A stretch of 64,000 nt of DNA, from the NCBI GenBank assembly GCA_039704465.1, contig JASFAU010000001.1, forward strand, positions 992,001 through 1,056,000, read 5' to 3'. The DNA comes from Plasmodiophora brassicae (taxonomy: Eukaryota > Endomyxa > Phytomyxea > Plasmodiophorida > Plasmodiophoridae). The notes under the pieces were generated by a model. The model saw nothing but the letters and a program-made list of their open reading frames with translations. It had not been told where the DNA came from and made no database searches. The position numbers were made by a program, and so were the translations under genes. This document shows, piece after piece, positions 1 through 10,360 of this stretch (within the stretch, counting starts at the first letter, position 1; every line of letters begins with the position of its first letter).

Positions 1-1
1 C

Positions 2-1345
2 AAGCAGGGGATCGCCGTCTTGCGCCCGATCAGCGTGAGGACACGGCAGCCCAACATCCAAGGCATCCTGGCCATCCTGAACCTCGTCTCCTTAATTCTC
101 ATGGTCATCTATCAATCAATCAACGTCAAGATCAAGTATACGGAGGGATACCTGGTCACCCAGTACTCGGCGCACAAGGACGTTGTCCAGGTGGTACCAC
201 TGCCGGCCGCCCAGTGGAGCGCCTATGATCAGTTTACACTGCTCCCAATCTGCAACGAGCTGCTGAACGTATCATTCGCGCTGAAGAGCAGTGCACATTT
301 TCTCGGCCTCGCCTACTGGCATGTTACGGTTAAGAAGCATCTGGGCGTTTCGTTCGGTCGTACTTGGGAGTTCCTGGCATACGAGGCGTATTCGGTTCTA
401 TCGTTGGCGTTGTACCCGATTGCACAAGCGGTGGCCCCGACTGTCTCCATGTCCATCGTCTACCCACAGCTGGTCTACCACGCAGAGGGCATCATTATCA
501 TTGCCCTGACGGTCAGCATTGTCGTCCGCATGCGCAACCTGCTACAGCAGTTGACGCTGACGCCTTCCGTCGAGCACCGCATGCAATTCTACATCATGTT
601 GAACATCATGCAGGCCGTGTTTGTGGCCCTCGACTTCATCGGTCTTGGTGCGATCAACATCGACGCGCTGACCAGGGCCGCATTTACCAGGGATGCGTTC
701 TGGACGGATGTCTTCACTGAAGTGCACAACTTCGGGTATGCCTTTGCGACCCTGGTCATCACGACCATGGTTTTCCCAATCTTTATGGCCGACACCGACT
801 CCGATGACGACCTGCAATTGCTGGAGAAGTTCATCAAGAGCCCAGAAGGTTGTGCGAAATTCAAGGCGTTCTGCGACAAAGAGATGGCCAGTGAGAACCT
901 CAACTTCTTCCTCGCGGTCGCGTCGTTCAGGGACGACTACGCGAGGCGTACCTCGGATGACAACCTCAGCATGGCGCGACAGATCTATCACGAGTATCTG
1001 GCCTCAGGAGCTCCTCAGGAGGTGAACCTGTCGTCCAGTTTTGTGCGAGCGTTCCGCAACAACCAGATCAAGGATAGCACGCTCCTGCACAGGAATATGT
1101 TCACGAGCGCCCAGAAGGAAATCCTTAGGCTGATGGACTCGGATACCTTTGTAAGGTTCAAGCTGGAGCACTCGGACGCCTGGGAGCAGTTCGCCGAGAA
1201 GGTCGAACATGAACGGCGCCTGCGGGGAGTCCTCATGTCGCATGGCGTAGGCGATCAATCCGTAGACCGACGCAATACGGCTCAGAACGGTCCGATATTC
1301 GTCACCGTTGGCGAGAGGAGGACTGCATCCATTATACCACAGTAA
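2..1345 (+). CDS. Seven-TM RGS protein, 5' partial
   Basis: The frame is open from the window edge with no ATG that must be the start, so the N-terminus lies outside. The visible 447 residues hold several hydrophobic helices (about residues 15-265) followed by an RGS domain at about 270-395. The RGS box shows the family signatures SENLNFF and EVNLSS, where the Glu-Asn pair and the later Asn are residues that contact G-alpha in known RGS proteins. The helices-then-RGS order resembles plant AtRGS1 and the tandem genes at 41-51 kb, but it lacks the WPIRQRLP motif of that array in the visible part, so it is a distant paralogue. Likely role, inferred: membrane-bound GTPase-activating protein for G-alpha. 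A short Ser/Arg-rich tail follows the RGS domain. Confidence 0.85.
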   Translation, partial: KQGIAVLRPISVRTRQPNIQGILAILNLVSLILMVIYQSINVKIKYTEGYLVTQYSAHKDVVQVVPLPAAQWSAYDQFTLLPICNELLNVSFALKSSAHFLGLAYWHVTVKKHLGVSFGRTWEFLAYEAYSVLSLALYPIAQAVAPTVSMSIVYPQLVYHAEGIIIIALTVSIVVRMRNLLQQLTLTPSVEHRMQFYIMLNIMQAVFVALDFIGLGAINIDALTRAAFTRDAFWTDVFTEVHNFGYAFATLVITTMVFPIFMADTDSDDDLQLLEKFIKSPEGCAKFKAFCDKEMASENLNFFLAVASFRDDYARRTSDDNLSMARQIYHEYLASGAPQEVNLSSSFVRAFRNNQIKDSTLLHRNMFTSAQKEILRLMDSDTFVRFKLEHSDAWEQFAEKVEHERRLRGVLMSHGVGDQSVDRRNTAQNGPIFVTVGERRTASIIPQ

Positions 1346-1463
1346 ACGTGGATCCCTGAAGCAGGCCATGAACTCGGCAGCAGAAAAGCAGATGGCGATA
1401 CCATCCGTATTGCGTGCGAAATAAACTCCGTGGCGAGATGCAGCTCACAGCCGCGAGGCGACG

Positions 1464-2180
1464 ATGGCGCTCAGCGAGGATGACTTCCGGGAGCGATTGC
1501 TCGAATCGTTGTCGTCACTGCGGCACATGGCGCAACGGGTAACAGTAGCGGCCGACGCGCTTGATTTGAAGGTGTCGGACCTCCTCGATGCGCAACTGGA
1601 GAGCGATGACGGACGATGGCCGCGAATTGTCCGGCCGCCAGTTCTCGTTTCAGCCCCCGTCGAATCTACCGCCATCGCGGCCGCTGCCCCCGCGTCTGTT
1701 CCCGATTCTCCCAAGCTTCTGTTCACCGCGATGAAACAAGTTCTGTACAATATTCGCTCCCGGTACGATGACGTCGACACGCTGTACGACGAAGTGAAGA
1801 TGTTCGTCGCCGTCTGCATTCTGTCGAGCCCCGAGATCACGCCGACGTTCATTGTGGCCGACCACCTGATCCCATACCTGAGCATGACGCTCCAGCCAGA
1901 TACGCCGTCGATGCTGGAGCAGACCGTTCAGCAGCTGTCGAACGTGACGGGATGTTCGGATGCGGACGCACGCCGCACCCTGAAACGAATCGTCGACAAC
2001 CATCACCGCGGGTTCAAACGCAAGCCGGCCACGATCGAAGCCATCCCGAACAGCATGCGGCACCTGATCTCGCGGGTGCGCGTCCACACGAGCGAAACCG
2101 CGCAGAAACGGGCCCGCATCAGCGACGACGCCCTGCAGGCGTTCTCGGATCGGCTCGGGTCGGCGCACCCGACACTGTAA
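1464..2180 (+). CDS. Hypothetical protein, 238 aa
   Basis: Single-exon frame from ATG at 1464 to TAA. I do not recognise a family. Residues 1-45 are predicted helical (acidic and Leu-rich), 46-80 are an Ala/Pro linker, and 80-215 look like a compact all-alpha region containing VLYNIRSRYDDVDTLYDEVK. A basic patch follows near the C-terminus (HHRGFKRKP and AQKRARISDD), which could be a nuclear localisation signal. No signal peptide or membrane segment is visible. It lies on the same strand 118 bases after the RGS gene and 124 bases before the coiled-coil gene. The frame is long and has the third-position G/C bias of its neighbours, so I take it as a real gene of unknown function. Confidence 0.6.
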   Translation: MALSEDDFRERLLESLSSLRHMAQRVTVAADALDLKVSDLLDAQLESDDGRWPRIVRPPVLVSAPVESTAIAAAAPASVPDSPKLLFTAMKQVLYNIRSRYDDVDTLYDEVKMFVAVCILSSPEITPTFIVADHLIPYLSMTLQPDTPSMLEQTVQQLSNVTGCSDADARRTLKRIVDNHHRGFKRKPATIEAIPNSMRHLISRVRVHTSETAQKRARISDDALQAFSDRLGSAHPTL

Positions 2181-2304
2181 CAATGCGTTATTTATTCGGA
2201 ACAGTGCATTGGCGTGACCAGATCGGAATATCTGGCTGGCTCGTGCCCCCCCGGGGTCGAGCTCGTATCTGGGCGCCCTCCTGGTAACTGATCAATCCCT
2301 GACA

Positions 2305-4245
2305 ATGGCGACGGCGGCGCCCGGCGCTGCCGGCAGGCAGCGGGATCAGCTGATCCGGCAGCGGAAACGCGAGTCGATCATCTACCGTCTGGAAAAACGA
2401 TTCGGTCATCATCACGAACTGGTGTCTCTTGCCAAGGACTACTTGACGAGCGGCGACGCCGCCATTGATGACCTACTGCACATGCCAACCGATGATGCCG
2501 CCTCTGCTGTTGCGGATCGCGTCCGCCAGAACACATTTGTTGACGTCGCTGTCGCAACGGCGACACCACCCGCATTGCCTCAGCGAACGGAGCACCAGGA
2601 GCAACCAGAGATGGAGCAATCGCTGACGAATGGTCCAACCCCGGTGTCCGGATATGGTCACCTCGCCGGCAAGCGGAACATGGATAACGACGACTGGGCA
2701 AAGGTCATTGACCTGCAGAAACGGTATGCGAACATGCAGGCAGAGCTATTGAAGCAGGAAGAGCAGCGTAAGCGGAAGGGGATCGGGAGGGAGCTGCTAG
2801 ACCAGATGCGCGTGCACGACAAGCAGGTAGCGGCTCGGGAACAGATGAAGGCCGCTGAGCTCCAGGAGATGCAGCAGCGATCTGAAGACGAGCGTCGACG
2901 TCAGCAGGAGGAGTCTGTTAGGAAACAGGCGGAGAAGAAGGAGATCTACGAGGTCATGACGACGATGCGCAAGATGAAGATGGATGCGATGGCTCGAGAG
3001 CGCCAGGGGCGCATCGATGAAGACAATCGCAGGTTGAAGGAGCTGAAGAAGCTCCATAAAGTGGAACGGAGGAAGGAGCAGAGTGAGCGAGAGGCGCGTC
3101 TTACTCAGTTCGCCGACGCGTACAAGCAGAACGAGGCAATGAACCGGGCGAAGGAGGCGCTGAAGGCGAGAGCTCGCGAGGAGGACGTGGCCCGGATGCG
3201 GGCCATGGAACGCGCCGAGCAAGAAGCGCGAATGCGAGACGAACAGAAGAAGCGGGAACGTTACGAGAAGCAGGCTAAGATGGAGATGGTCGGGCAGGAC
3301 GCCATGCGTATTCAGAAGGAGCAGCAGGAACGCGAGATGCAGTACGTGCTCCATTACCAGCGTATGAGGGATCAAGCGCAAGACGCCCGGGTTGAACAGG
3401 AGAAGAAGCAGCGTCGTGAGCTGATCAAACAGTGCAAGTCCGCCAACGAGCACCTGCTGGCTGAGCGTGCCCAGCGAATGGAGCAAGCACGCGAAGCGAA
3501 TCGGCAGGAGAGGCAGCGCCTCAAAGAACAGGAAGCCGTCGACAGGGAACGGCGGCGCCAGCAACAGGAAGACAGAATCCATCGCCAGCAATCCTATCGC
3601 AATGACTTGCAAGGCCAGTTCGGCGCTGTCGCGAAGCAGAACCAGCACCAGATGACCGATACTGAACGCCGGCTCAACAGCACGTATCTGCATGCGTCCC
3701 ATGGTGGAACCTTGGACGGGTCACTAACGCTCCCAATGCCATACGATCGCGTTCGTGCTGTCAACGCCCGTCGTGGTGCCCGGGCCGTGATCAGTGATAG
3801 CGATGATGAGGACGGTAACGACACTGATGAAGACGCCGGAGACGCGGCGATCGAAGATGGGTACATCTGGCCCAGCGATCCCACAACGGGCCATATTGAA
3901 ACCGGCAACGAACCAGCTCCCGAGCAGCAGTATCAGAAGCGGAATGCCACCCCTGCCAAGGTTGAGACGCGGTCGCGGTCGACATCGATGACAAGGCCAC
4001 CAGAACGCGAAGCTGTCGACCAGCTTGAGCAATCGGTGAAGGTGGACTTCTCGTACGCGCGACGGGAACGCCCCGACCTGTCGAATCGGTACCTTCATGC
4101 ACCATTCGCCAGCGACGGGGACCATAACGTCGCTGAGCAATTCACGCACGCCTACAGCAAACAGTACCGCCCGTGCATGATCGGGCCGTTCAAGCAGTCG
4201 GCGCTGGAGCAGCTCCGTGCCGTCTCGAGTACAACGACGTTATGA
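2305..4245 (+). CDS. Long coiled-coil protein, TPH-like, candidate ciliary protein
   Basis: 646 residues from ATG at 2305 to TGA-adjacent stop at 4245, without an intron. Residues about 135-450 are an almost unbroken, highly charged helix rich in Glu, Arg, Lys and Gln (for example EEQRKRKGIGRELLDQM), as in trichohyalin-plectin-homology proteins such as CFAP45, CFAP53 and MNS1 that line ciliary doublet microtubules. The N-terminal 50 residues form a separate basic helical segment, and residues 500-600 are acidic and disordered (SDSDDEDGNDTDEDAGD). The C-terminal 60 residues contain conserved-looking aromatic motifs (YLHAPFA, AYSKQYRPCMIGPF). Assignment to a particular family member is not possible from the sequence alone; other long coiled-coil proteins would look similar. 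Confidence 0.75.
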   Translation: MATAAPGAAGRQRDQLIRQRKRESIIYRLEKRFGHHHELVSLAKDYLTSGDAAIDDLLHMPTDDAASAVADRVRQNTFVDVAVATATPPALPQRTEHQEQPEMEQSLTNGPTPVSGYGHLAGKRNMDNDDWAKVIDLQKRYANMQAELLKQEEQRKRKGIGRELLDQMRVHDKQVAAREQMKAAELQEMQQRSEDERRRQQEESVRKQAEKKEIYEVMTTMRKMKMDAMARERQGRIDEDNRRLKELKKLHKVERRKEQSEREARLTQFADAYKQNEAMNRAKEALKARAREEDVARMRAMERAEQEARMRDEQKKRERYEKQAKMEMVGQDAMRIQKEQQEREMQYVLHYQRMRDQAQDARVEQEKKQRRELIKQCKSANEHLLAERAQRMEQAREANRQERQRLKEQEAVDRERRRQQQEDRIHRQQSYRNDLQGQFGAVAKQNQHQMTDTERRLNSTYLHASHGGTLDGSLTLPMPYDRVRAVNARRGARAVISDSDDEDGNDTDEDAGDAAIEDGYIWPSDPTTGHIETGNEPAPEQQYQKRNATPAKVETRSRSTSMTRPPEREAVDQLEQSVKVDFSYARRERPDLSNRYLHAPFASDGDHNVAEQFTHAYSKQYRPCMIGPFKQSALEQLRAVSSTTTL

Positions 4246-4306
4246 TAATAAGATACGAAATAGGAGGATTGCGTTCTAAACAGTTCAGTGTACCGGAATA
4301 CGTTGC

Positions 4307-5197
4307 CTAGCAGCGCTGCTCACCGATGCGCAAGCGGGCGAACGCGTTGACGGTCGCGTTGTGGTCGCTGAGAATGGCACGAATGGTGCGCTGGGCGTCG
4401 CCCAGGGCGAAGACCTGATCGAGCAGGACACGTTCCGAGATCCATTTCTGCAGGCGCCCGTTGACGATCGAGTCGAGGATCTTCTGCGGCTTGTCCGGGA
4501 TCGCTAACCGCGCCTGCTCCAGCAGGATGGTACGCTCGGCGTCGACCATTGCGCTGGGCATGTCCTTGGCATCGATGCACGTCGGTGACGTGGCCGCGAT
4601 ATGCATGGCGATCTTGTCGCCGATCTCCGCCGCTTTGTCGCCGGATAGGGCAGCGATGACACCGATCTGTCCAACGCCCGGCATCTTCTTGTTGTGCACG
4701 TAGGATGCAAGCAACGACCCGGGCGGGACGGGAATCCCAACGGCGCGAGACAGGACGATATTCTCACGCAGCGCAACCAGCGCATCGGTGAACGCCTCTT
4801 CTGTCCCCGACTTGATGGCGTCGACGTCGGGTTTAGCCCAGTCACCGCTCGTTGTGCATTGTTTCAGAGCGGAGGCAGCCGCCGACTGCGCCAGCTTCAA
4901 GAAGATCTCGTTCTGAGCCACGAAATCCGTTTCGCTCTGGAGCTCAATAAGGACGGCTCCCTCGGGGCCAGACGCCAACGCGATCACGCCCTGGTTCGTC
5001 GGTCGCATTTCATACTTGCTCGCGCGGGCCAGACCCGTCGTCCGTAGGTGACGCATGGCACCATCCATATCCAGCTTCGCCTCCAGCAATGCCTTTTGAC
5101 AATCGACAATTGGCGCACCCGTTTTCGCACGCAGCGATCGCACCAGGTCCACCGGCACTGCCGACGTCGACAGCGCGCGGCGACACCACATCATCAT
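4307..5197 (-). CDS. TSFM: Mitochondrial elongation factor Ts
   Basis: 296 residues reading from ATG at 5197 down to TAG at 4307. EF-Ts is the guanine nucleotide exchange factor for EF-Tu in organelle translation. The N-terminal UBA-like domain reads LVRSLRAKTGAPIVDCQKAL, followed by the signature SETDFVAQNEIF that inserts into EF-Tu, and then the dimerisation/core region with GQIGVIAALSGDKAAEIGDK. The first residues (MMMWCRRALSTSA) look like a mitochondrial presequence. Three consecutive ATGs (5197, 5194, 5191) are possible starts; an in-frame extension to 5275 is less likely because it would put a non-targeting leader in front. The 3' end faces the end of the coiled-coil gene 60 bases away. 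Confidence 0.92.
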   Translation of the reverse strand: MMMWCRRALSTSAVPVDLVRSLRAKTGAPIVDCQKALLEAKLDMDGAMRHLRTTGLARASKYEMRPTNQGVIALASGPEGAVLIELQSETDFVAQNEIFLKLAQSAAASALKQCTTSGDWAKPDVDAIKSGTEEAFTDALVALRENIVLSRAVGIPVPPGSLLASYVHNKKMPGVGQIGVIAALSGDKAAEIGDKIAMHIAATSPTCIDAKDMPSAMVDAERTILLEQARLAIPDKPQKILDSIVNGRLQKWISERVLLDQVFALGDAQRTIRAILSDHNATVNAFARLRIGEQRC

Positions 5198-5510
5198 CCC
5201 GGACGCACACGACGATGGCACCCAAACAGCCACCACGGACTTGAGAGGGATGCCAATTACCACGTCGCACGTCACCTGCGCTGCTGCGAGTACCTAGTGG
5301 GAAGCTGCACACCGCCGTCGCAGTTTCCACCTGTCGCCACAGTGGGGAACTGCAAGCATGAACGACGACGAATGATGGCGTTCGTGGCTCTACTTTTGGG
5401 TCTGACTGGCTCGGGAGGAACATCATGGATGTACCGCAGTGGCAGAGGCGCAGCGAACTGCACCGGGTTGCAGAACTGCGCAGAGTCGGCGAAGAACTCT
5501 GCGCCCGCGG

Positions 5511-6828
5511 ATGTCGACGCACGTCTTCGTCGAGCTCGCCAGCGACCTGCCCGGCGCGTCGCTTGGCCGCGTCGTGTTCGAGCTGTTCACGGACCGTACG
5601 CCGCTCGCTAGCGAGGTGCGTGCTCGCGCGGATTGAAACGAAGAACAAACATTGCTCATTGGAATGTAGAATTTCCGACGACTGTGTGTTGACGACGGCG
5701 AACAGTCGTACCGCGGGACGCGCCTGCACCGCGTTGTTAGAGGACTGTTGATAGGCGGTGGCGACATTGTCAATGGCGATGGGCGCGGGGCATGGTCCAT
5801 TTATGGTACTGACATTTTCGATGATGACCCGGAACGGATCGAGGTCGATCGTGCCGGCTTGTTATGTACGGCGACGCTTGGGAAACCGAACACGAACACT
5901 TGCCAGTTCTTCATCTCCATGGCACCAGCAGCGTAACCGATGGCGAACACTGCCCCTTGGATATGATGCGCTGACACACTCGTTGCTGCTAGCCATTTGA
6001 CCAGCCAGACAATTGTATTCGGACGGGTTGCACACGGAATGGTGAACAGTTATCCTTATACGCGAACGACGTTGCAAATTCATGTGATCTGATTCGCTTC
6101 AGGATGTACTGCGGGTGATTGAACGTATGGAAACGCTGCCGAACGAGCGCCCAATCTACGAAGTTCGCATTGCCCATTGTGGCCAGTGCAAGGTTGATTG
6201 GTCAGCGCCAGTAGACCCGCTTGACCCGTATCCTGGGTTCCCTGAAGACCATCCAGAAGTGCTTGAAGTACGCCACCGAAAGCTTGGAATTACAATTGTG
6301 TGACTTTCTGCTCTAATTTGCTTCACGTTCAGATCAGTGATAAAATGGAGATTTCGCATGCCGTTCGTCAACTTGGCAATGACCTGTTCTGGAAAGGGGA
6401 GTTCGAATTGAGTTTGCGGAAGTATGACAAGGCGCTGAAGTACCTGGAGGAAGACCTCCTGGCAACGCCTGAAGAAGAGGAACTGCTTATGGACGCACGT
6501 GTTACCTGCTGGTTGAATCAAGCTCTGGCATGGACACGAATCGGCCGGTATCAGGAGGTCATATTGCACCATCGCACTACAAGGGTTGAATCTAACGTCT
6601 AGTGTTAGGCCATTGGCATACTTGACACAGTCTTGCACCATCGACCGGGGAACGTCAAGGCGGTTCGGCGTCGAGAAATAGCTGTGGAAGCTCTCAAGTA
6701 GGTGCATTTTCTGACATGCTCTGGGTGGGTGTAACTTTCCTCGCAGGATGGGCGATCGTGAGGCAGTTGTTGCCAACGCGAGACGCAGTTTGCCTGATGG
6801 GGATGTACCAGCTACCAAAGGTCGTTAG
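5511..6828 (+). CDS. Cyclophilin-40-like PPIase-TPR protein with degenerate active site
   Basis: Exon model: 5511-5615, 5670-5932, 5993-6041, 6103-6267, 6333-6557, 6609-6697, 6747-6828; 325 residues, all junctions GT-AG and in phase. Residues 1-150 are a cyclophilin domain (LHRVVRGLLIGGGDI, KPNTNTCQFFIS, TIVFGRV), and the rest is a linker and TPR helices starting near KMEISHAVRQLGNDLF, the order of CyP40/PPID, an Hsp90 co-chaperone. The catalytic Arg of the HR-V/I motif and the Q-F-F segment remain, but the usual Phe-Met-x-Gln of the next strand reads Leu-Leu-Ile-Gly, and the Trp and His of the later WLDGKH-type motif are His and Thr. Peptidyl-prolyl isomerase activity is therefore doubtful; the TPR half may carry the function. 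Introns are 49-65 bases. Confidence 0.82.
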
Positions 6829-7501
6829 GACGCATGCCTTCCGACCTGGTCAGTTTCCTGTTCGCCTTTAAGAGTGATCACAAAACTGACTGATCTGTGT
6901 TAGCACCGCGTCCTTTCCTTCTTTCGCGACGAAGACTCACTTTATATGGTACCACCATTCCCGTTCACCACCCATGTCCAATTAACGAGCAATCGTAGAA
7001 AAGCCATTGCTTGAGTAATCACGTTGCGACGCCGTTATTGTTTCGAAACATTGTATACGCGTCCCATATGAGTTCTGTAGACCCACATGCTAAACATCTT
7101 CCATTTTCAACTGTGCCCTGCTGTTCAAATCGCGTCCCTGTGATATTGTCATCGTGGCCCCCTCATTGCAAAGCGTAGTGGTGGTCGAAAATGTCGAACG
7201 ATATCAGGAATGTTAGGCTCCCGATTTCCCTGTTGTCCTTTGCTCGACCTTCTGTACCTGTTCAAGATCATAGTCGGGTTGTGACCAGTCTTGTAGCACT
7301 GCATTTCAGTCGTTCGCTGACGTATGCTGCCCTACCGTCGATGCACGATGGCGTATCGCATCCGACGTCGTGCGTGTGTCTCCCTTTACAGCACTTCGAC
7401 GTATCGGTGCCCTCTGTATTTCGGCCACTATGACTGAATATGTGGTTAATTCAAAGGGGTCACCTCAACGTCCGAGCAAGGCTGCGATCATTTCATCACC
7501 T
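6829..7501. other. Intergenic, no gene seen
   Basis: About 670 bases of lower GC between two plus-strand genes. It probably holds the 3' end of the cyclophilin-40 transcript and the promoter of the Crh-like gene. I see no continuous frame with family similarity and no RNA gene. Confidence 0.5.
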
Positions 7502-9066
7502 ATGTGCGTCCGATTGCTGGTGTGCTTCGCGGTCGTGGTCGAGGTCACCCGTGCGCAGTTGCCCTGGATCCCTTGCCAGAGTCAGTGGGAATGTCTCTCG
7601 CCTCCCGCCGCCGCTGACGTGCTGTGCTGCCTTTGTACAGCGCCCGATAACAAGGATCCGTCAAAGTGCCTGTTTGACGGCGAGTTCTGCAACTGGGCCA
7701 CCGACTTCGTCAATTTCGACAACGAGGTCGACGCCTGTGCTTCGGTTCACCGATGCGTCTGTTGACCCGTGCTGCGCCATAGGCGGTCTGGTTCCACGAT
7801 TACGCTGAGAAACCGGTGCCATCTGCGTCAGCCCAGTTCGTCATCGAGGGCGGTGACCCGACTATTGTCGATGGGCAGTTGAAGATTCCCGTAAGCACAT
7901 ATCCGGCGATACGATGTTCGCGTTGTGATCTCGCCGGTTATCGTAGATGAAGTACCCTAAGAATCTCGAGGAGGCTTCCACGGGGACGGTTGTTTCGACG
8001 GCGCGATTCCTCCATTACGTACGTGTGCGCGCCCTGCTACGCTGACGTCACTGCCTTATGCGACGTGGTGTACAGGGCGTTGTCAGCGCCACGTTCAATC
8101 AGTCGGGAGTCGACGGAGTGGTGACCAGTTTCATAACAATGAGCAACACGGAAGACGAGATTGACATTGAAATCGTGGGCGCTGATCGTTACAATATTCA
8201 GTACAACTGGTCGGTGCTCGCACGCCTATTGCCGTTGCACGCCGGCTGATTGTCCAACAGGTATTGGCATGCCATGCTCGTCAAGAATAGAGACGGTTGG
8301 ATGTTTGACCTCTGGGCCCAATGGATCGCTGGTCGCTGATCGATTCGTGTGTATCGTACAGGAGCGTCAGCGCACGGTCGCCTGGTCACAGTCCCTTACG
8401 ATACGGCACTGAATCTCCTCACACACACGGTATACGATGCTTCACCGTTTGCGAATACGCTGACGATACCCGCAGATCGACTGGAACGAAGACCGGATCA
8501 TTTGGCTGGTCAATGGTGTCGAGTACTACCGTGTTCACAATCCGGGCGATGGGAACTTCCCGTCTGATCCGTCGCGCATATCGTTCGGCATCTGGCAGAC
8601 GCCTCTTGCATCGTATGTTGTATCGCGACGGTCCACGAGATGTTGCTTCATGCGTGAACTGACAGACCTGGACAGGGACTGGGCCGGCTTCACGAATTAC
8701 TCCGCATGGGACCCCGAAGAGCCTCCATTCGTCGTGTTCAGCGATATGTCTGTGTCATGGTGAATAGGACCTAGCTGGTGCACGTATGCCATCTCTGAGC
8801 GCGTGTACTGTGTCACAGTGCTGCAAAGAACGGCCCACCAGCCGTCGTCTCTAAGCGTCCGCCACCGACGAAAGGTAGAATGGCGACCGTGTCGGATTAG
8901 CGAGCGTCATAGTAATCGCCTCGGGCCTGTTGTAGCACCGGACCCAGTCTGCACTGACGTCCTGAACTGCCTGTTCGGCCCCGTAGTCAGCGAAGCGCCC
9001 GCCGAAACCATCATCGTCACTGGCGCACTCATCCTGGTCGTCACCGCTGTCCTGTTGGTGTTATAA
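7502..9066 (+). CDS. Crh-like GH16 transglycosylase, secreted, GPI-anchor candidate
   Basis: Ten exons: 7502-7726, 7783-7890, 7947-8018, 8076-8209, 8261-8331, 8362-8429, 8476-8612, 8676-8759, 8819-8874, 8948-9066; 357 residues, every junction in phase. It starts with a signal peptide (MCVRLLVCFAVVVEVTRA), then a Cys-rich segment, then a GH16 domain. The catalytic strand DEIDIEIVGAD contains the nucleophile and acid/base glutamates in the E-x-D-x-E pattern, and IDWNEDRIIWLVNG matches the conserved strand after it. The C-terminus is a hydrophobic tail (TIIVTGALILVVTAVLLVL) with no residue after it, typical of a GPI-attachment signal. Fungal Crh1/Utr2 enzymes with this layout link chitin to beta-glucan in the cell wall; the substrate here is inferred. 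The intron 8332-8361 is only 30 bases. Confidence 0.85.
8332..8361 (+). other. 30-base intron in the Crh-like gene
   Basis: Begins GTCGCT and ends TACAG. Removing it joins residues WIAG to ASAHGRL in frame; leaving it in gives an in-frame TGA. It is one of several introns near 30 bases in this window (compare 35960-35990, 46755-46784 and 13167-13203). Confidence 0.65.
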
Positions 9067-9117
9067 ACTGCGGGTCGACTGATTATCAGTTTATCACTCT
9101 TTGCCTGAAATACAGCA

Positions 9118-10360
9118 TTATGCACTATGTGCGGGATCGTCGGCACATTCAAACGATTTCCATCGCTCAAAACCTCTTGAAAACAAGTCGACCAACAGGG
9201 AGTAGTATCGTTCCGGGTCTTCGACCTCAATCGAGTGTCCAGCCTGATCAGAAGTGAGAAACGCGCAGCAGAAGCGGAACTGGGATACAATAACCTGATC
9301 GAACACTTCCAGTGGAGCGCCCAGGTGCTTCGCTATGTAATGCGAGTTTGAAGGTCGCACCAACTGCCGGCGATGGAAAATGGTTAACTGAACACAGCTG
9401 TTCGATTCGACTCTGCAAGCAACTTACGGTGTCATGTGACCCAGTCATCACGAGGTACGGGATATCAAGAGCCTTGAGCTTCTGCAGCTTGTACCATGGG
9501 AAGAAATGTGTTGTGACGGCCGTGATGTGTCCCATTGCACCTGCGAGCGCCTGCGGGGGCCTCGACGCGATCATCTCCGTAAAGATCGGAGTCGTAAACT
9601 CCAGATTGGTTATGGTCGAGTCGTGTCTGGAAGGTGATTGCAGCCATTCCTGGGTGAACAGCAAAGACATGAAACCGGCGGTGTGCTCTTCGGGAGATAT
9701 TGGTCGTCGCCGCATGACCAACTGCAGGACTTTATACACAGTGGTGACCTGTATCACAGGCGACGTTATTCGTGATGCAGCAACCGGAACGATACTGAAA
9801 CCGACCGGTGGCACCGTCATCCCTGCATGAGTGCTGACGAATGCAGCAGCAGCAAATGTGGAGGGCGGCGCAAGCAGCAGAAGTTCCTGAAGAATCATCC
9901 CGCCTGCACGGAAGACAGTCGTCACCCAGAGTCGGCCAGCGTGCGGTTGTGACACGCAACGTACCCATGCTGATCCCGGCGGCCACAAGCGGCACCTTGC
10001 CATCGTCCCATTTCAGGTGGCGCACAAGGCCCAGCGCATCCTCAGCCATCGCCCTGATACTGTATCCTAACATCGGGCATGACGAATGACCGACTCCTGG
10101 ACAGACCTCCGATTAGAGCGTGTCAGCGAACGGTTACGAAATCGAGACGGACCGCGGTTGTCGTAGAATACGCAGCAGAACCCATTGGCAGCAAGGTGTT
10201 CGGCAGTGGTCTGCCACATGACGCCCGGTGTGCCCAGCCCCATGATCAGCAACACTCTGGCCTTGGTCGCGTCGTTGTCGTCCCCGACGACATTGTACGC
10301 GATTGTGACTGGGCTTCGCGAAGAACCCACCACCGCTGTCTGCATGGATGGCAACGTCAT
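9118..10360 (-). CDS. Alpha/beta hydrolase
   Basis: Five exons on the minus strand: 10360-10153, 10096-9965, 9903-9428, 9363-9295, 9243-9118; 336 residues, all introns GT-AG and 51-64 bases. The fold markers appear in order: an oxyanion-region motif (VLLIMGLGTPGVMW), FYDNRGVG, the nucleophile elbow GISMGG with Ser as nucleophile, a late strand with an acid (MTGSHDT), and the catalytic His in AGHSIEVEDPERYY. Splicing is required to create GISMGG and AGHSIE, which supports the model. The start could also be 10345 or 10405. No signal peptide is visible. Substrate is unknown; the sequence resembles general serine hydrolases acting on esters or lipids. Its 3' end lies 51 bases from the end of the Crh-like gene (convergent). 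Confidence 0.85.

Noticed and set aside
2797..3702. 301-codon minus-strand Leu-rich frame that looks like a multi-pass membrane protein.
   Set aside because: It is the antisense of the Glu/Lys/Arg/Gln coiled coil; antisense of GAG/AAG/CAG codons reads as Leu/Phe/Ser. The plus-strand protein is the coherent one.
6156..6818. 220-codon minus-strand frame overlapping the cyclophilin-40 TPR exons.
   Set aside because: The plus-strand exon chain with TPR motifs and matched splice sites explains the region; the minus frame has no similarity.
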